From the NCBI RefSeq assembly GCF_000203915.1, contig NC_008391.1, positions 1,178,001-1,242,000 of the forward strand: a stretch of 64,000 bases of DNA, in the 5' to 3' direction. The notes under the pieces were generated by a model, which worked only from the letters and a program-made list of their open reading frames with translations, was not told the origin of the DNA and searched no databases. The stretch is from Burkholderia ambifaria AMMD. Its GTDB lineage: Bacteria > Pseudomonadota > Gammaproteobacteria > Burkholderiales > Burkholderiaceae. This document shows positions 15,264 to 23,845 of this stretch, in pieces (position 1 is the stretch's first letter; each line of letters starts with the position of its first letter). Position numbers and translations under genes: made by a program.

Positions 15264-16783
15264 CAGGTGTTGCCCCCATCCGATGCGAAGCCTTTCCACA
15301 GCCATTCAGGCAGCCACAGCACGAGCAGGCCGACCAGCACGAAGACGGAGCGGCCGCTGAACGAGAACAGCGAGCCGATGTTGAAGATCACGAGCAACGC
15401 GCTGAACACGAACGGCAGCGGCGCGAAGCTGTGCGGGTACTTTTCATCGAAGAGGCCCGTCGACTTCCCGGCCGAACCCGTTGCGGGCACAACGGCCGTC
15501 GTCTTGAGCGCCGGCGTGGCGAAGCGTTCGGCCAGCGCGCTGGCCGACAGCGGGCGCGCGCGCGACCACACGATCTCGGCGGCGCTGCGCTCGCGCGTGA
15601 GCTTGTCCTTCTGCCAGCCGTAGTCGGCGATCGACGTGCGGTCGCCGACCTGTACGCGCCAATTGAACGCGCCGACCACGTACACGACTTCCGAGTCGTA
15701 CGTGTCGCGCAGTCGATAGGTCTTGCCGTCGTCGGTCACGTCGGACTCGCCGCCGATCGTCGGCCAGTGATCGAGCACCTGCACGCGCTCCCAGCGCCCT
15801 TCGCTCTGCACGAGCCACAGGAAGCCGCGCTTCGGGTTCAGCAGCAAGTACTCGTCCCACGTCTCGTCGTCGCCCGGCACGCGGCAACGCATCATGCCGA
15901 TCACCGTGTACTTCACGCCGTCGAACGTGCCGGTCGCACCGAGCTCCAGTGCGCCCTTCACCGCATCGAGCCTGCGCTGCGCGGCGAAGACGGTCTGCTG
16001 CTCGGCCGTGCATTGCACGCCCGCGTGGCAGCTGCCGCACACGACGTAGTCGGCGAGGTTCGGCGCATACGACAGCGGCGCGCCGCAGCTCGGGCACGCG
16101 AACGGCACCATCGCCGCGCCGCGTTTCTCGCGCGTATCGGTTTCGATATCGCGCAGCCCGGTGAACGCGAGCGCGTCGAACTCCAGTGCCTCGCCCGTAT
16201 AGACGGCGGGGCGCCCGCCGTTCGCATCGGCGTCGGAATAGTCGTAGGTCGCGAACGCGTTGCCGGTGCGCAGGTCGACGACGCGCGCCTCCCAGCCCGC
16301 ATCGACGCGGAACGGCAACTCGCCGTCGCCGCCCGTACAGCGTGCGGTGCGCACGTCGGACACGAGATACGCGCGGCCGCCGTGATCGATCCGCATGCCG
16401 GGTTCGAGCGTGCCGAACGCCGGCCACGCGCCGCCGGACGCATCGTCGGGCTCGCGCACCGTGATCGCGTACTGGCCCGACGCATCCGACAGCCAGCCGA
16501 ACGCGCCGTCGTCGAACACGACGTACCACTCGCTCCACGTGCCGGCGTCGTAGGTCATCTGGATGCGGCCGAGCACGGTGAACGCGCGCTTGCCGTAGCG
16601 TCCGGCCGTGCCGATCTGGATCGGCGACGCGTCGTCGAGCACCGTGGCGAGCTCGCCGATGCGTTCGACGTCAGCGCCGCGCTTGAGCAGCGTGCTGCGA
16701 CAGAACGCGCAGACGGCCATTACCGCCGCCGCCGAGCGAAACTCGACCGGCGCGCCGCACTGGGGGCACGAAGTACTGAACAT
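15263..16783 (-). CDS. DUF4178 protein with two zinc ribbons and C-terminal membrane segment, 506 aa
   Basis: Two modules repeat: a CxxC...CxxC zinc ribbon (CPQCGAP near residue 6 and CAFCRS near 26; CPSCGAP near 232 and CGSCHA near 249), each followed by a beta-rich DUF4178 domain. The latter contain phrases such as YDAGTWSEWYVVFDDGAFGWLSD and DETWDEYLLLNPKRGFLWLV. Two hydrophobic segments close the protein (LPFVFSALLVIFNIGSLF and SVFVLVGLLVLWLPEW), anchoring it in the inner membrane with the zinc modules probably cytoplasmic. DUF4178 genes commonly sit beside SPFH/YdjI, DUF350 and polyamine genes, as here. Role unknown; an adaptor in a membrane complex is likely. Confidence 0.85.
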   Translation of the reverse strand: MFSTSCPQCGAPVEFRSAAAVMAVCAFCRSTLLKRGADVERIGELATVLDDASPIQIGTAGRYGKRAFTVLGRIQMTYDAGTWSEWYVVFDDGAFGWLSDASGQYAITVREPDDASGGAWPAFGTLEPGMRIDHGGRAYLVSDVRTARCTGGDGELPFRVDAGWEARVVDLRTGNAFATYDYSDADANGGRPAVYTGEALEFDALAFTGLRDIETDTREKRGAAMVPFACPSCGAPLSYAPNLADYVVCGSCHAGVQCTAEQQTVFAAQRRLDAVKGALELGATGTFDGVKYTVIGMMRCRVPGDDETWDEYLLLNPKRGFLWLVQSEGRWERVQVLDHWPTIGGESDVTDDGKTYRLRDTYDSEVVYVVGAFNWRVQVGDRTSIADYGWQKDKLTRERSAAEIVWSRARPLSASALAERFATPALKTTAVVPATGSAGKSTGLFDEKYPHSFAPLPFVFSALLVIFNIGSLFSFSGRSVFVLVGLLVLWLPEWLWKGFASDGGNT

Positions 16784-16792
16784 GCGTGACGC

Positions 16793-17863
16793 TTACCGGG
16801 TGAGCTTCGCGAGGATTTCCGCCTTCGCGCGCGAATAGTCTTCTTCGGTCACGAGACCCTTGTCGAGCAGGGCCTTCAATTGCTCGAGACGCTGCACGTA
16901 GTCGGTCCCTTCGGTCGATGCCGCCGGTGCGGTCGGGGCGGCCGGCTGCGCAGCCGCAACCGGTGCCGCGACGGGCGCGGGCGGCGCCGCTTGCGCCGCG
17001 TGCGCGGCGCCCGCGATCTGGCCGGCCATCGCCTGGCCGATCACCGCGCCGGCCGCGAGCCCCGCGCCGACTCCCGCGATGCCGCCCGGGTTCTGCGCGG
17101 CCAGCGGGATCGCCTGCGCGGTCTGGTATTGCGTCGCGCGGCCGAGATCGCCGGCCATCCCCGCGCCAATCCGCAGGTCGAGCGCCTTCTGCAGCTCGGC
17201 CGGCAGCGACACGCTTTCGACCGCGAATGCATCGAGCGCGAGGCCGTAGCGCGTGAACACCGGCACCAGCGCCTCGGCGACGCGTTGCGACAGCAGCGTC
17301 TGGTTCGCGGCCATGTCGACGAACGGCACGTCGGCCGAGCCGAACGTCGTGCTCATCGCGGTGACGACCAGGTTGCGCAGCTGCTGTTCGAGATCGTCGA
17401 CCGTGTACTGCGCGCGCGTGCCGCTCACCTCGCGGTGGAACGCGGCCGCATCGACGATCCGGTACGAGTAGATGCCGAACGCGCGCAGCTGCACGAAGCC
17501 GAATTCGCGATCGCGGATCGTCACCGGCTGCGCGGTGCCCCAGCGCCGGCCGAGCTGCAGCCGCGTGCTGAAGAAGTAGACGTCCGACTTGAAAGGAGAC
17601 TGAAAGAACTTGTCCCAGTTCTTCAGGTACGTGAGCACCGGCAGCGTGCGCGTTTCCAGCTTGTACAGCCCGGGCTGGAACACGTCGGCGACCTTGCCTT
17701 CGTTGACGAAGATCGCGACCTGCGTTTCGCGCACGGTCAGCTGGCCGCCGTACTGGATCTCCTGGTCTTCCATCGGATAGCGCCAGGCCAGCACGCCGTC
17801 GGTGTCTTCCGTCCATTGCAGGACGTCGATGAACTGCTTGCGGATAAACGAACCCAGACTCAT
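16793..17863 (-). CDS. SPFH/Band-7 (YdjI-like) protein with C-terminal SHOCT domain, 356 aa
   Basis: The N-terminal two-thirds is an SPFH domain of the 'virion core protein'/YdjI type (LGSFIRKQFIDVLQWTEDTDG, then QLTVRETQVAIFVNEGKVAD). A helical stretch follows, then a Gly/Ala-rich hydrophobic region (GGIAGVGAGLAAGAVIGQAM), a Pro/Ala linker, and a SHOCT domain (RLEQLKALLDKGLVTEEDYS). SHOCT domains mediate oligomerisation or membrane placement. Proteins of this class form ring-like scaffolds at the membrane. ATG 17863 has a GGAG site; upstream codons run into the DUF350 gene in another frame. It is 9 nt upstream of the DUF4178 gene in a tight operon. Confidence 0.88.
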   Translation of the reverse strand: MSLGSFIRKQFIDVLQWTEDTDGVLAWRYPMEDQEIQYGGQLTVRETQVAIFVNEGKVADVFQPGLYKLETRTLPVLTYLKNWDKFFQSPFKSDVYFFSTRLQLGRRWGTAQPVTIRDREFGFVQLRAFGIYSYRIVDAAAFHREVSGTRAQYTVDDLEQQLRNLVVTAMSTTFGSADVPFVDMAANQTLLSQRVAEALVPVFTRYGLALDAFAVESVSLPAELQKALDLRIGAGMAGDLGRATQYQTAQAIPLAAQNPGGIAGVGAGLAAGAVIGQAMAGQIAGAAHAAQAAPPAPVAAPVAAAQPAAPTAPAASTEGTDYVQRLEQLKALLDKGLVTEEDYSRAKAEILAKLTR

Positions 17864-17889
17864 GTCGGTCTCCTCGAACGCGTGGCGCG

Positions 17890-18276
17890 TCAGGTCAGGC
17901 AGGCGGCATTGATGATGCCGACGACGAGCGACGCGGTGCCCATCAGGCCGCCCATCGCGACGTTGCGATCCTCGATCGCATGGTTCATACCGGAAATCAG
18001 GCGGGTCAGCACCGCGTAGGTGACGAGCTGCACGGCCATCGCGCCGATGGCCCACAGCACGACTTCGCCGAGTGTCGAATTGTGCGCGATGCTGGAGGCG
18101 AGCGTCAGGCAGAAACCGATCAGCGCGCCGCCGAACGACAGCGTCGCGGCCGGGTTGCCGTCGCGGATCAGTGCCAGTTCGTCGAACGGGGTGACCTTCA
18201 GGTACACTGCCGCGAACACAAAAAGCAGCACGAACGCCGACAGTAAATGGACCGCATAAAGATAGGCACTATTCAT
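17890..18276 (-). CDS. DUF350 (YjfL-like) inner-membrane protein, 128 aa
   Basis: Four hydrophobic segments arranged as two repeats: about residues 5-25 (YLYAVHLLSAFVLLFVFAAV), 47-65 (LSFGGALIGFCLTLASSI), 73-95 (VVLWAIGAMAVQLVTYAVL) and 108-127 (GGLMGTASLVVGIINAA). This is the usual DUF350/YjfL architecture and length. The start is ATG 18276, because upstream sequence is Gly/Arg-rich and non-membrane. It is the first gene of the minus-strand operon and divergent from the speE-like gene 136 nt away. Known relatives occur with PspA/IM30-, SPFH- and glutathionylspermidine- or spermidine-related genes, but biochemical function is unproven. Confidence 0.88.
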   Translation of the reverse strand: MNSAYLYAVHLLSAFVLLFVFAAVYLKVTPFDELALIRDGNPAATLSFGGALIGFCLTLASSIAHNSTLGEVVLWAIGAMAVQLVTYAVLTRLISGMNHAIEDRNVAMGGLMGTASLVVGIINAACLT

Positions 18277-18412
18277 TCTTTTCCTCGGATTTTGTGCTCG
18301 CTTCGCCGCCCCCTCTCCGGTCGGCCCATGGAGCGCCGCCCCGCGCCCGGCCGCCCCACGGATAGCCGCGCCAGTATATCCACATTGACGAACACTGCAC
18401 AACGGACGCGCC

Positions 18413-19927
18413 ATGCTGCATAAGCGCGCGCTCGTCCTGTCGATCCTCGTGCTCGCGTCGTGCGGGCTCGGCTACGAACTGATCAGCAGCGCGCTGGCGA
18501 GCTACCTGCTCGGCGATTCGATCCTGCAGTTCTCGTCGGTGATCGGCTGCTACCTGTTCGCGATGGGGATCGGCTCGTGGCTCGCGAAGTTCGTCGAGGA
18601 CGACGACGTGCTCGACCGCTTCGTCGACATCGAGCTGCTCGTGGGCCTGCTCGGCGGCGTGTCGGCCGCGCTGCTGTTCGCGGTGTTCGGCTGGCTGGCC
18701 GCGCCGTTTCGCGCGGCGCTCTACGCGCTCGTGCTCGCGCTCGGCCTGCTGATCGGGATGGAGATCCCGCTCGTGATGCGTGCGTTCCAGCAGCGCCGCC
18801 AGGCGTTCCGCCATACCGTCAGCGAGGTGCTGACCTTCGACTATCTCGGCTCGCTCGCCGTGTCGCTGATCTTCCCGCTCGTGCTCGCGCCGCGTCTCGG
18901 CCTGTTGCGCACGAGCTTCCTGTTCGGGCTGCTCAACGCGTTCGTCGCGCTGTGGACGACGCACCTGTTCCGCGACGAGATCCGCAACGTGCGCGGCAAG
19001 CTGATGCGCGCGTCGCTCGTGATCGGGCTGCTCGTCGCCGGCTTCGCGCTGTCGGAGCGCATCACGCACTGGGCCGAACACGGCGTGTACGGCGACGAGA
19101 CGGTCTATTCGGAAACCACACCCTATCAGCGCATCGTGCTCACGCAGTGGCACGACGACATGCGGCTGTACCTGAACGGCAACCTGCAGTTCTCGTCGCG
19201 CGACGAGCATCGCTATCACGAGGCGCTGATCCATCCGACGATCGAAGCGCTGCCGTGGGCGAAGCGCGTGCTCGTGCTCGGCGGCGGTGACGGCCTCGCG
19301 GTGCGCGAACTGCTCAAGCACCGCAACCTCGAACAGATCACGCTCGTCGATCTCGATCCGGCGATGACGAAGCTGTTCTCCACCTCCGTGCCGCTCGTGA
19401 AGCTGAACCAGGGTTCGCTGAAGGACCCGCGCGTGCAGGTGATCAACGCCGACGCGGTGCGCTGGCTCGAATCGAGCGCCGACGTGTACGACGCGATCGT
19501 CGTCGACTTCCCCGACCCGACCAACTTCGGGCTCGGCCGGCTGTATTCGGTGCCGGTGTTCCGGCTGCTCGCGCGCCACCTGTCGGAGAACGGCTATACG
19601 GTGATCCAGTCGACGTCGCCGTATTTCGCGCCGCACGCGTACTGGACGATCGTCGCGACGCTGCACGAAGCCGGACTCAACACGTGGCCGTACCACTGCT
19701 ACGTGCCGTCGTTCGGCGACTGGGGTTTCGTGATCGCCGGCAAGCGCCGCGACTTCACCGTGCCGACGCACTATTCGGTGCCGACGCGCTGGCTCGACGC
19801 GCAGACGGCCGTCGAGATGTTCCACTTCCCGGCCGACATGCCGGCGCGGCCGATGTCGCCGAACGAACTCAACGACCAGCCGCTCGTGCGCCGCTTCGAC
19901 GACGACTGGAAGCACGTGCTGCGCTGA
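18413..19927 (+). CDS. speE: Membrane-fused polyamine aminopropyltransferase (spermidine synthase), 504 aa
   Basis: Residues 1-210 contain about six membrane helices in the MFS-like arrangement found in some SpeE proteins. Residues 225-480 form the aminopropyltransferase domain, with TPYQRIVLTQW at the substrate entrance, VLVLGGGDGLAVRELLKH (SAM-type nucleotide site), a DLDPAM loop, and the catalytic Asp in VVDFPDPTN. It transfers the aminopropyl group from decarboxylated SAM (made by the nearby SpeD) to putrescine or another amine. The membrane domain suggests synthesis at, or coupled to, the inner membrane. The stop overlaps the next gene's ATG by one base. Confidence 0.9.
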   Translation: MLHKRALVLSILVLASCGLGYELISSALASYLLGDSILQFSSVIGCYLFAMGIGSWLAKFVEDDDVLDRFVDIELLVGLLGGVSAALLFAVFGWLAAPFRAALYALVLALGLLIGMEIPLVMRAFQQRRQAFRHTVSEVLTFDYLGSLAVSLIFPLVLAPRLGLLRTSFLFGLLNAFVALWTTHLFRDEIRNVRGKLMRASLVIGLLVAGFALSERITHWAEHGVYGDETVYSETTPYQRIVLTQWHDDMRLYLNGNLQFSSRDEHRYHEALIHPTIEALPWAKRVLVLGGGDGLAVRELLKHRNLEQITLVDLDPAMTKLFSTSVPLVKLNQGSLKDPRVQVINADAVRWLESSADVYDAIVVDFPDPTNFGLGRLYSVPVFRLLARHLSENGYTVIQSTSPYFAPHAYWTIVATLHEAGLNTWPYHCYVPSFGDWGFVIAGKRRDFTVPTHYSVPTRWLDAQTAVEMFHFPADMPARPMSPNELNDQPLVRRFDDDWKHVLR

Positions 19928-21546
19928 TGGATCGCCGCACTTTCCTCGTCGCGTCCGCCGCCGCGTCGCTCGCCGCATGCGGTCGCACCGGCTGGATCGA
20001 GACGACGCCGCGCATCGCCTACCCCGGCATGCGCGAAGGCCACGCGCTGCGCGACCACGCGGCGCTGCCGCCGCCGTCCGGCACGATCGAGACCGACGTC
20101 GCGATTCTCGGCGCCGGCGCGGCCGGCCTGTCGTGCGCGTGGCAGCTCGCGCGCGCCGGTCACACGCGCTTCGTCGTGCTCGCGGGCCCCGAATTCGGCG
20201 GCAATGCGGCCGGCGGCCGCTTCGGCGAGCTCGGCTATCCGAAAGGCGCGCACTACCTGCCGCTGCCTTCGCTCGAATCTACGCATCTGCGCGACATGCT
20301 CGCCGATCTCGGCGTGATCGAGTCGGCGCCGTTCTCCGCGCAACCCGTGTACGACGAACGCGTGCTCGTGCACGCGCCCGACGAACGGCTGTTCATCCGC
20401 GGCGAGTGGCAGGACGGCATCGTGCCGGCGACCGGCCTCGACGCCGACGCGCTCGCACAGCAAACGCGCTTTTTCGCGTACACGGACGGCCTGCGCACCG
20501 CGCGTGGCGCGGATGGCCGCAAGGTGTTCTGCATCCCGATCGCGGAATCGTCACGCGACGCGCGCTGGCGTGCGCTCGACCGGCGCTCGTTCAAGCAGTG
20601 GCTGCTCGACGAGGGTTACACCGCGAGCGCGCTGCACTGGTACCTGAACTACTGCTGCCGCGACGACTACGGCGCGGGCTACGAGCATGTGTCGGCGTGG
20701 GCCGGGCTCCACTATTTCTCGGCACGCGGCGGCCATGCGCGCAATGCGAGCGACGGCGCGGTGCTGACCTGGCCCGACGGGCTGCATACGATGGTGACGA
20801 AGCTGAGCGATTCGATCACCGCGCGCACCGGTTCGAATGCGTGGTCGCGGGACGGCTTCGCCGTTCGCGCGACCGAACGCGCGGGCGGCGTCGACGTGCT
20901 GTGTGCTCGCGTCGCCGACGACGGTACGCTGTCGACCTTCACGCTGAAGGCGCGACGCGTCGTCAGCGCGATGCCGCTGTTCGTCGCGGCGCGCGTGTTT
21001 TCGCAGCTTCACGCGTACGGCTTCGATCCCGCGCGCGACCTGCCGCCGCGCGCGCCGTGGCTCGTGTCCAACTTCCTGCTCGACGGGATGCCGGCCGAGG
21101 AGGCCGGCGTGCCGCTCGCGTGGGACAACGTCGTCTACGACGGCGCGGGGCTCGGCTATGTCGTGTCGACGCACCAGCTGATCCGGATGTCGCCGCCGAC
21201 GCGCTCGGTGTTCTCCGCTTACCAGGCGCTGAGCACGCGCACGCCGGACGACACGCGCCGCTGGCTCGCGCAGGCGCAGCCCGACGCGTTGCGCGAGCAG
21301 GCGGCGATCGACCTGCAGGCCGTGTACGGACGCGAGCTGTGGAAGCATGCGAGCGCGCTCGAGATCACCGTGCGCGGTCATGCAATGGCGACACCCGACG
21401 TCGGCTTCCTGAGCCGGCCGGGGCTGCTCGCGCTGCGCGAGGCCGACGGCCCCGTCGTGTTCGCGCATGCGGATCTGTCCGGGCTGTCGCTGTTCGAGGA
21501 AGCGTCGTACTGGGGCGTACTCGCGGCCCGGCGCGTGCTCGCCTGA
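19927..21546 (+). CDS. Exported FAD-dependent oxidoreductase (Tat/lipoprotein signal), 539 aa
   Basis: The N-terminus MDRRTFLVASAAASLAAC has a twin-arginine motif (RRTFL) and a lipobox (LAAC), so it is probably folded with cofactor, exported by Tat and lipidated at Cys18. A Rossmann FAD motif lies at about residues 58-75 (DVAILGAGAAGLSCAWQLARAG), and a second FAD contact near the C-terminus (DGPVVFAHADLSGLSLFEEA). It resembles NAD(P)-binding amine-oxidase-like flavoproteins found next to this type of SpeE. The one-base overlap with speE (TGATG) implies stoichiometric expression. A polyamine or a SpeE product is the obvious candidate substrate, but this is inference. Confidence 0.82.
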   Translation: MDRRTFLVASAAASLAACGRTGWIETTPRIAYPGMREGHALRDHAALPPPSGTIETDVAILGAGAAGLSCAWQLARAGHTRFVVLAGPEFGGNAAGGRFGELGYPKGAHYLPLPSLESTHLRDMLADLGVIESAPFSAQPVYDERVLVHAPDERLFIRGEWQDGIVPATGLDADALAQQTRFFAYTDGLRTARGADGRKVFCIPIAESSRDARWRALDRRSFKQWLLDEGYTASALHWYLNYCCRDDYGAGYEHVSAWAGLHYFSARGGHARNASDGAVLTWPDGLHTMVTKLSDSITARTGSNAWSRDGFAVRATERAGGVDVLCARVADDGTLSTFTLKARRVVSAMPLFVAARVFSQLHAYGFDPARDLPPRAPWLVSNFLLDGMPAEEAGVPLAWDNVVYDGAGLGYVVSTHQLIRMSPPTRSVFSAYQALSTRTPDDTRRWLAQAQPDALREQAAIDLQAVYGRELWKHASALEITVRGHAMATPDVGFLSRPGLLALREADGPVVFAHADLSGLSLFEEASYWGVLAARRVLA

Positions 21547-21585
21547 GCGCCGGCTGCCGGCGCACGCGGCGGCGCGCATTCCGTC

Positions 21586-21614
21586 ATTGCGGCGCCGCCC
21601 GCAACCGCTATAAT
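21586..21614 (+). promoter_or_regulatory. Probable sigma-70 promoter for the exported amidase gene
   Basis: A perfect TATAAT is at 21609-21614. A partial -35 box, TTGCGG at 21587-21592, lies 16 nt upstream. The start codon of the amidase gene is about 80 nt downstream. The -10 match is notable in such GC-rich DNA. Confidence 0.55.
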
Positions 21615-21694
21615 CGCGCGACATTCCGACTGCATTGAGCAGGCCGACGGTGCCGGGCCATTCGCCGCGCCGCATCCCCTCCTCGACAACAACA

Positions 21695-22456
21695 ATGACA
21701 CACCGAACCGTTCGACGCCTTCGCCCGTTCGCTCGCGCCGCCGCGCGCCTGCTCGCGTGCGCCCCGCTGCTGGCCGCGCCGCCGGCGCTGCATGCGGCCG
21801 ATGCCGCCAGCCCGGACGCGCAGCCCGCGTCCGGCCGCTACATCGTCGTCGACACCGGCCATACGCCGGCCCGCCCGGGTGCAACCGGCGCGAGCGGCCG
21901 CGTCGAATACCGGTACAACCTCGATCTGTCCACCGCCGTCGCCGAGAAGCTCGCCACGCACGGCGACCGCGTGCTGCGTACGTCGGCCGACGGCCGCGAG
22001 ATCACGCTCGACCAGCGTTCGACGCAGGCGCCCGACGCGAACCTGTTCGTGTCGATCCATCACGATTCGATGCAGCAGCAGTTCATCGACGCGGGGCGGC
22101 AACGCGAATTCCGCGGTTTCGCCGTGTTCGTGTCGGAACGCAATCCGCACTATGCGGAAAGCCTGCGTTGCGCGAAGTCGATCGCCGAGCGGCTGATCGC
22201 GGCCGGCGAACGGCCGTCGCTGTATCACGCGCAGCCGATCAAGGGCGAGAACCGCCCGCTGATCGATCCGCAACTCGGCATCCATCGCTTCGACGATCTC
22301 GTCGTGCTGCGCACCGCACCGATTCCGGCCGTGCTGGTCGAGGCCGGCGTGATCGTCAATCCCGACGAGGAAAAGCGTCTCGCGCAGCGCGAGACGATCC
22401 AGCGTCTCGCCACCGCGATCGCGGGCGGGATCGATGCGTGTACGGCGGCAAGGTAG
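21695..22456 (+). CDS. Exported N-acetylmuramoyl-L-alanine amidase (Amidase_3), 253 aa
   Basis: A basic, hydrophobic N-terminus (RLRPFARAAARLLACAPLLAA) ending near LHAADA is a signal peptide. The catalytic domain shows the zinc ligands of the AmiC/Amidase_3 fold in order: His in VDTGHTPARPG, Glu in RVEYRYNLDLS, His in SIHHDSM, and the catalytic Glu in VLVEAGVIVN. It cleaves the amide between MurNAc and the stem peptide in the periplasm. There is no AMIN or LysM targeting domain, so localisation is not evident. ATG 21695 is preferred over an upstream frame because it gives the normal signal peptide. Confidence 0.9.
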   Translation: MTHRTVRRLRPFARAAARLLACAPLLAAPPALHAADAASPDAQPASGRYIVVDTGHTPARPGATGASGRVEYRYNLDLSTAVAEKLATHGDRVLRTSADGREITLDQRSTQAPDANLFVSIHHDSMQQQFIDAGRQREFRGFAVFVSERNPHYAESLRCAKSIAERLIAAGERPSLYHAQPIKGENRPLIDPQLGIHRFDDLVVLRTAPIPAVLVEAGVIVNPDEEKRLAQRETIQRLATAIAGGIDACTAAR

Positions 22457-22505
22457 AGGCTGGCGCCGGTCGATTTCAACGGTTTTCACCCAGAGGAGCC
22501 CCACC

Positions 22506-22895
22506 ATGAAGAAAAAGAATCTGCTTGCATCCTTTGCGCTGCTCGGGCTTGCCGTTCCGTTTGCCGCGCAGGCGGCCGGGTGCGGGAAACCGCGCAGCGC
22601 GTTTGATCAGGTGTACTGCAGCAGCAACGAGTTCTCGCAGCTCGACCGCGAACTGAACGATCAGTACGGCCGCGTGCGCAAGCACCTGAGCGGCGACCAG
22701 CAGGCGAAGCTCAAGACGAGCCAGCTCGCGTGGATGAAGCAGCGCGACGACCGCTGCAGCGAAACGCGCGACGACGGCTACCTCGTGAACCTCCAGTGCG
22801 CGATCGACGCGACGCAATCGCGCCTGTCGTTCCTGCGCGAACGCGAGCGCGAATGCTCGAGCACCGGGTGCGTGACGGCGAAGCTCGGGGAGTAA
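22506..22895 (+). CDS. LprI-family (DUF1311) periplasmic protein, 129 aa
   Basis: ATG 22506 follows an AGAGGAG site. A clear signal peptide (KKKNLLASFALLGLAVPFAAQA, cleaved near AQA-AG) precedes a small Cys-containing domain: GCGKPRSAFDQVYCSSNEF, a helical LNDQYGRVRKHL, then LKTSQLAWMKQRDDRCSE. The AWMKQRDxxC pattern is typical of the LprI/DUF1311 family, some members of which inhibit lysozyme. It follows the amidase after 49 nt on the same strand. A shared envelope role, protection of or modulation at peptidoglycan, is plausible. Inhibition of the lysozyme at 4596 is possible but only speculative, given the distance. Confidence 0.85.
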   Translation: MKKKNLLASFALLGLAVPFAAQAAGCGKPRSAFDQVYCSSNEFSQLDRELNDQYGRVRKHLSGDQQAKLKTSQLAWMKQRDDRCSETRDDGYLVNLQCAIDATQSRLSFLRERERECSSTGCVTAKLGE

Positions 22896-22973
22896 GCGCT
22901 GCGCGGGTGTCGTGCCGTGAATCGCTTCGCGGCGCGGCACCCGCTTTCGCGCCATATTCGTTGCGGAGTACGC

Positions 22974-23498
22974 ATGGCATCGAATACGACGATCGACATC
23001 CGCGCCGCCACGTCCGCCGACGCGCCGATCATCGCCGACATCCACGTCGCATCGTGGCAAGCGACGTACCCGGGCATCATGCCTGCGTCATTCCTCGCGG
23101 CGCTGTCCATCGAACAGCGCACCGCCGCGTGGCGCAATGCGCTCGATGCGGGGCGGCCGCGTGTCGCACTCGCCTTCACGCAAGACACGCCATCGGGCTG
23201 GATCGCCTATGGCCCGACACGCGACGCCGACAAGGACGCGACCTGGGGCGAGATCGAAGCGATCTACCTGCATCCGTCGCATTGCGGACAGGGAATCGGC
23301 GCCGCGCTGATCGCTCACGCATGCCGATCGCTGCATGACGCCGGCCACGAATGGGTGTCGCTGTGGGTGCTGGTCGAAAATCGTCGCGCGAAGGCGTTCT
23401 ACGAACGCGAGGGCTTCGTCGCCGAGCGCGACGTCAAGACGTTCGAGATCGACGGCATGCCGATCGAAGAGGTCCGCTATTGGCGTGCGCTACCGTAG
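22974..23498 (+). CDS. GNAT-family N-acetyltransferase, 174 aa
   Basis: GNAT fold with motif A clearly present: IYLHPSHCGQGIGAALIAHA supplies the acetyl-CoA pyrophosphate loop (QGIGAA, the usual Q/RxxGxG/A). The later WVLVENRRAKAFYEREGFVA is motif B and the terminal strand. The N-terminus IRAATSADAPIIADIHVASWQATYPGIMP matches members annotated as RimI-like or as small-molecule acetyltransferases. The acceptor is unknown. It starts at ATG 22974 and appears independent of its neighbours. Diamines and polyamines are possible acceptors given the region, but no specific motif supports this. Confidence 0.87.
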   Translation: MASNTTIDIRAATSADAPIIADIHVASWQATYPGIMPASFLAALSIEQRTAAWRNALDAGRPRVALAFTQDTPSGWIAYGPTRDADKDATWGEIEAIYLHPSHCGQGIGAALIAHACRSLHDAGHEWVSLWVLVENRRAKAFYEREGFVAERDVKTFEIDGMPIEEVRYWRALP

Positions 23499-23845
23499 CC
23501 GGGCCATTCATCCCGTGCCGCCCTCCCCGTAACGCCCCGCAGACTTTCGGTCCATTTCCCCCCGCGTTCGACGCCGATATCGTGCTCGTGTCCACTCCCA
23601 TCGCGGACACATCCAGACCGATCGATATCGAACCGGAGGCACATCATGCAATACGCATATCGTGGTGAAGACAGTCGGTACGCCCGACCGCACTGCTGAT
23701 CATGACGCCGGTCGCGACGCCGGCCATCGACGTGAAAGACGGCGATCGCTGGATCCCGCTGTCCGAGTATTGAGCGCATTCGATCGCGACGACGCATGCC
23801 ATGCCGATCGCGCGTGACCCCGCTGCGGGGTCACGCGTCATGCGC
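23499..23845. other. Intergenic stretch with a perfect hairpin
   Basis: About 350 nt between the GNAT gene and the convergent glutamine synthetase-like gene. Near the right end, 23811-23822 and 23826-23837 form a perfect 12-bp stem with a 3-nt loop and no T tract. It is placed as a terminator for the minus-strand gene ending at 23846. Between 23646 and 23773 short open frames in different registers (one ending DGDRWIPLSEY) hint at a degraded small gene, but nothing recognisable remains. Confidence 0.45.

Noticed and set aside
15121-15279. N-terminal extension of SpeD up to 15279
   Set aside because: The extra residues have no SpeD similarity and would overlap the coupled lipoprotein gene; ATG 15120 gives the normal enzyme length.
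18269-19978. Long minus-strand open frame (569 codons) opposite speE
   Set aside because: Arg/His/Glu-rich low-information translation, no ribosome site or domain; it is the antisense shadow of a gene with full catalytic motifs.
23646-23773. Possible small gene or gene remnant after the GNAT gene
   Set aside because: Only ~20-residue open frames in different registers, no ribosome site and no recognised similarity; not enough to call even a pseudogene.
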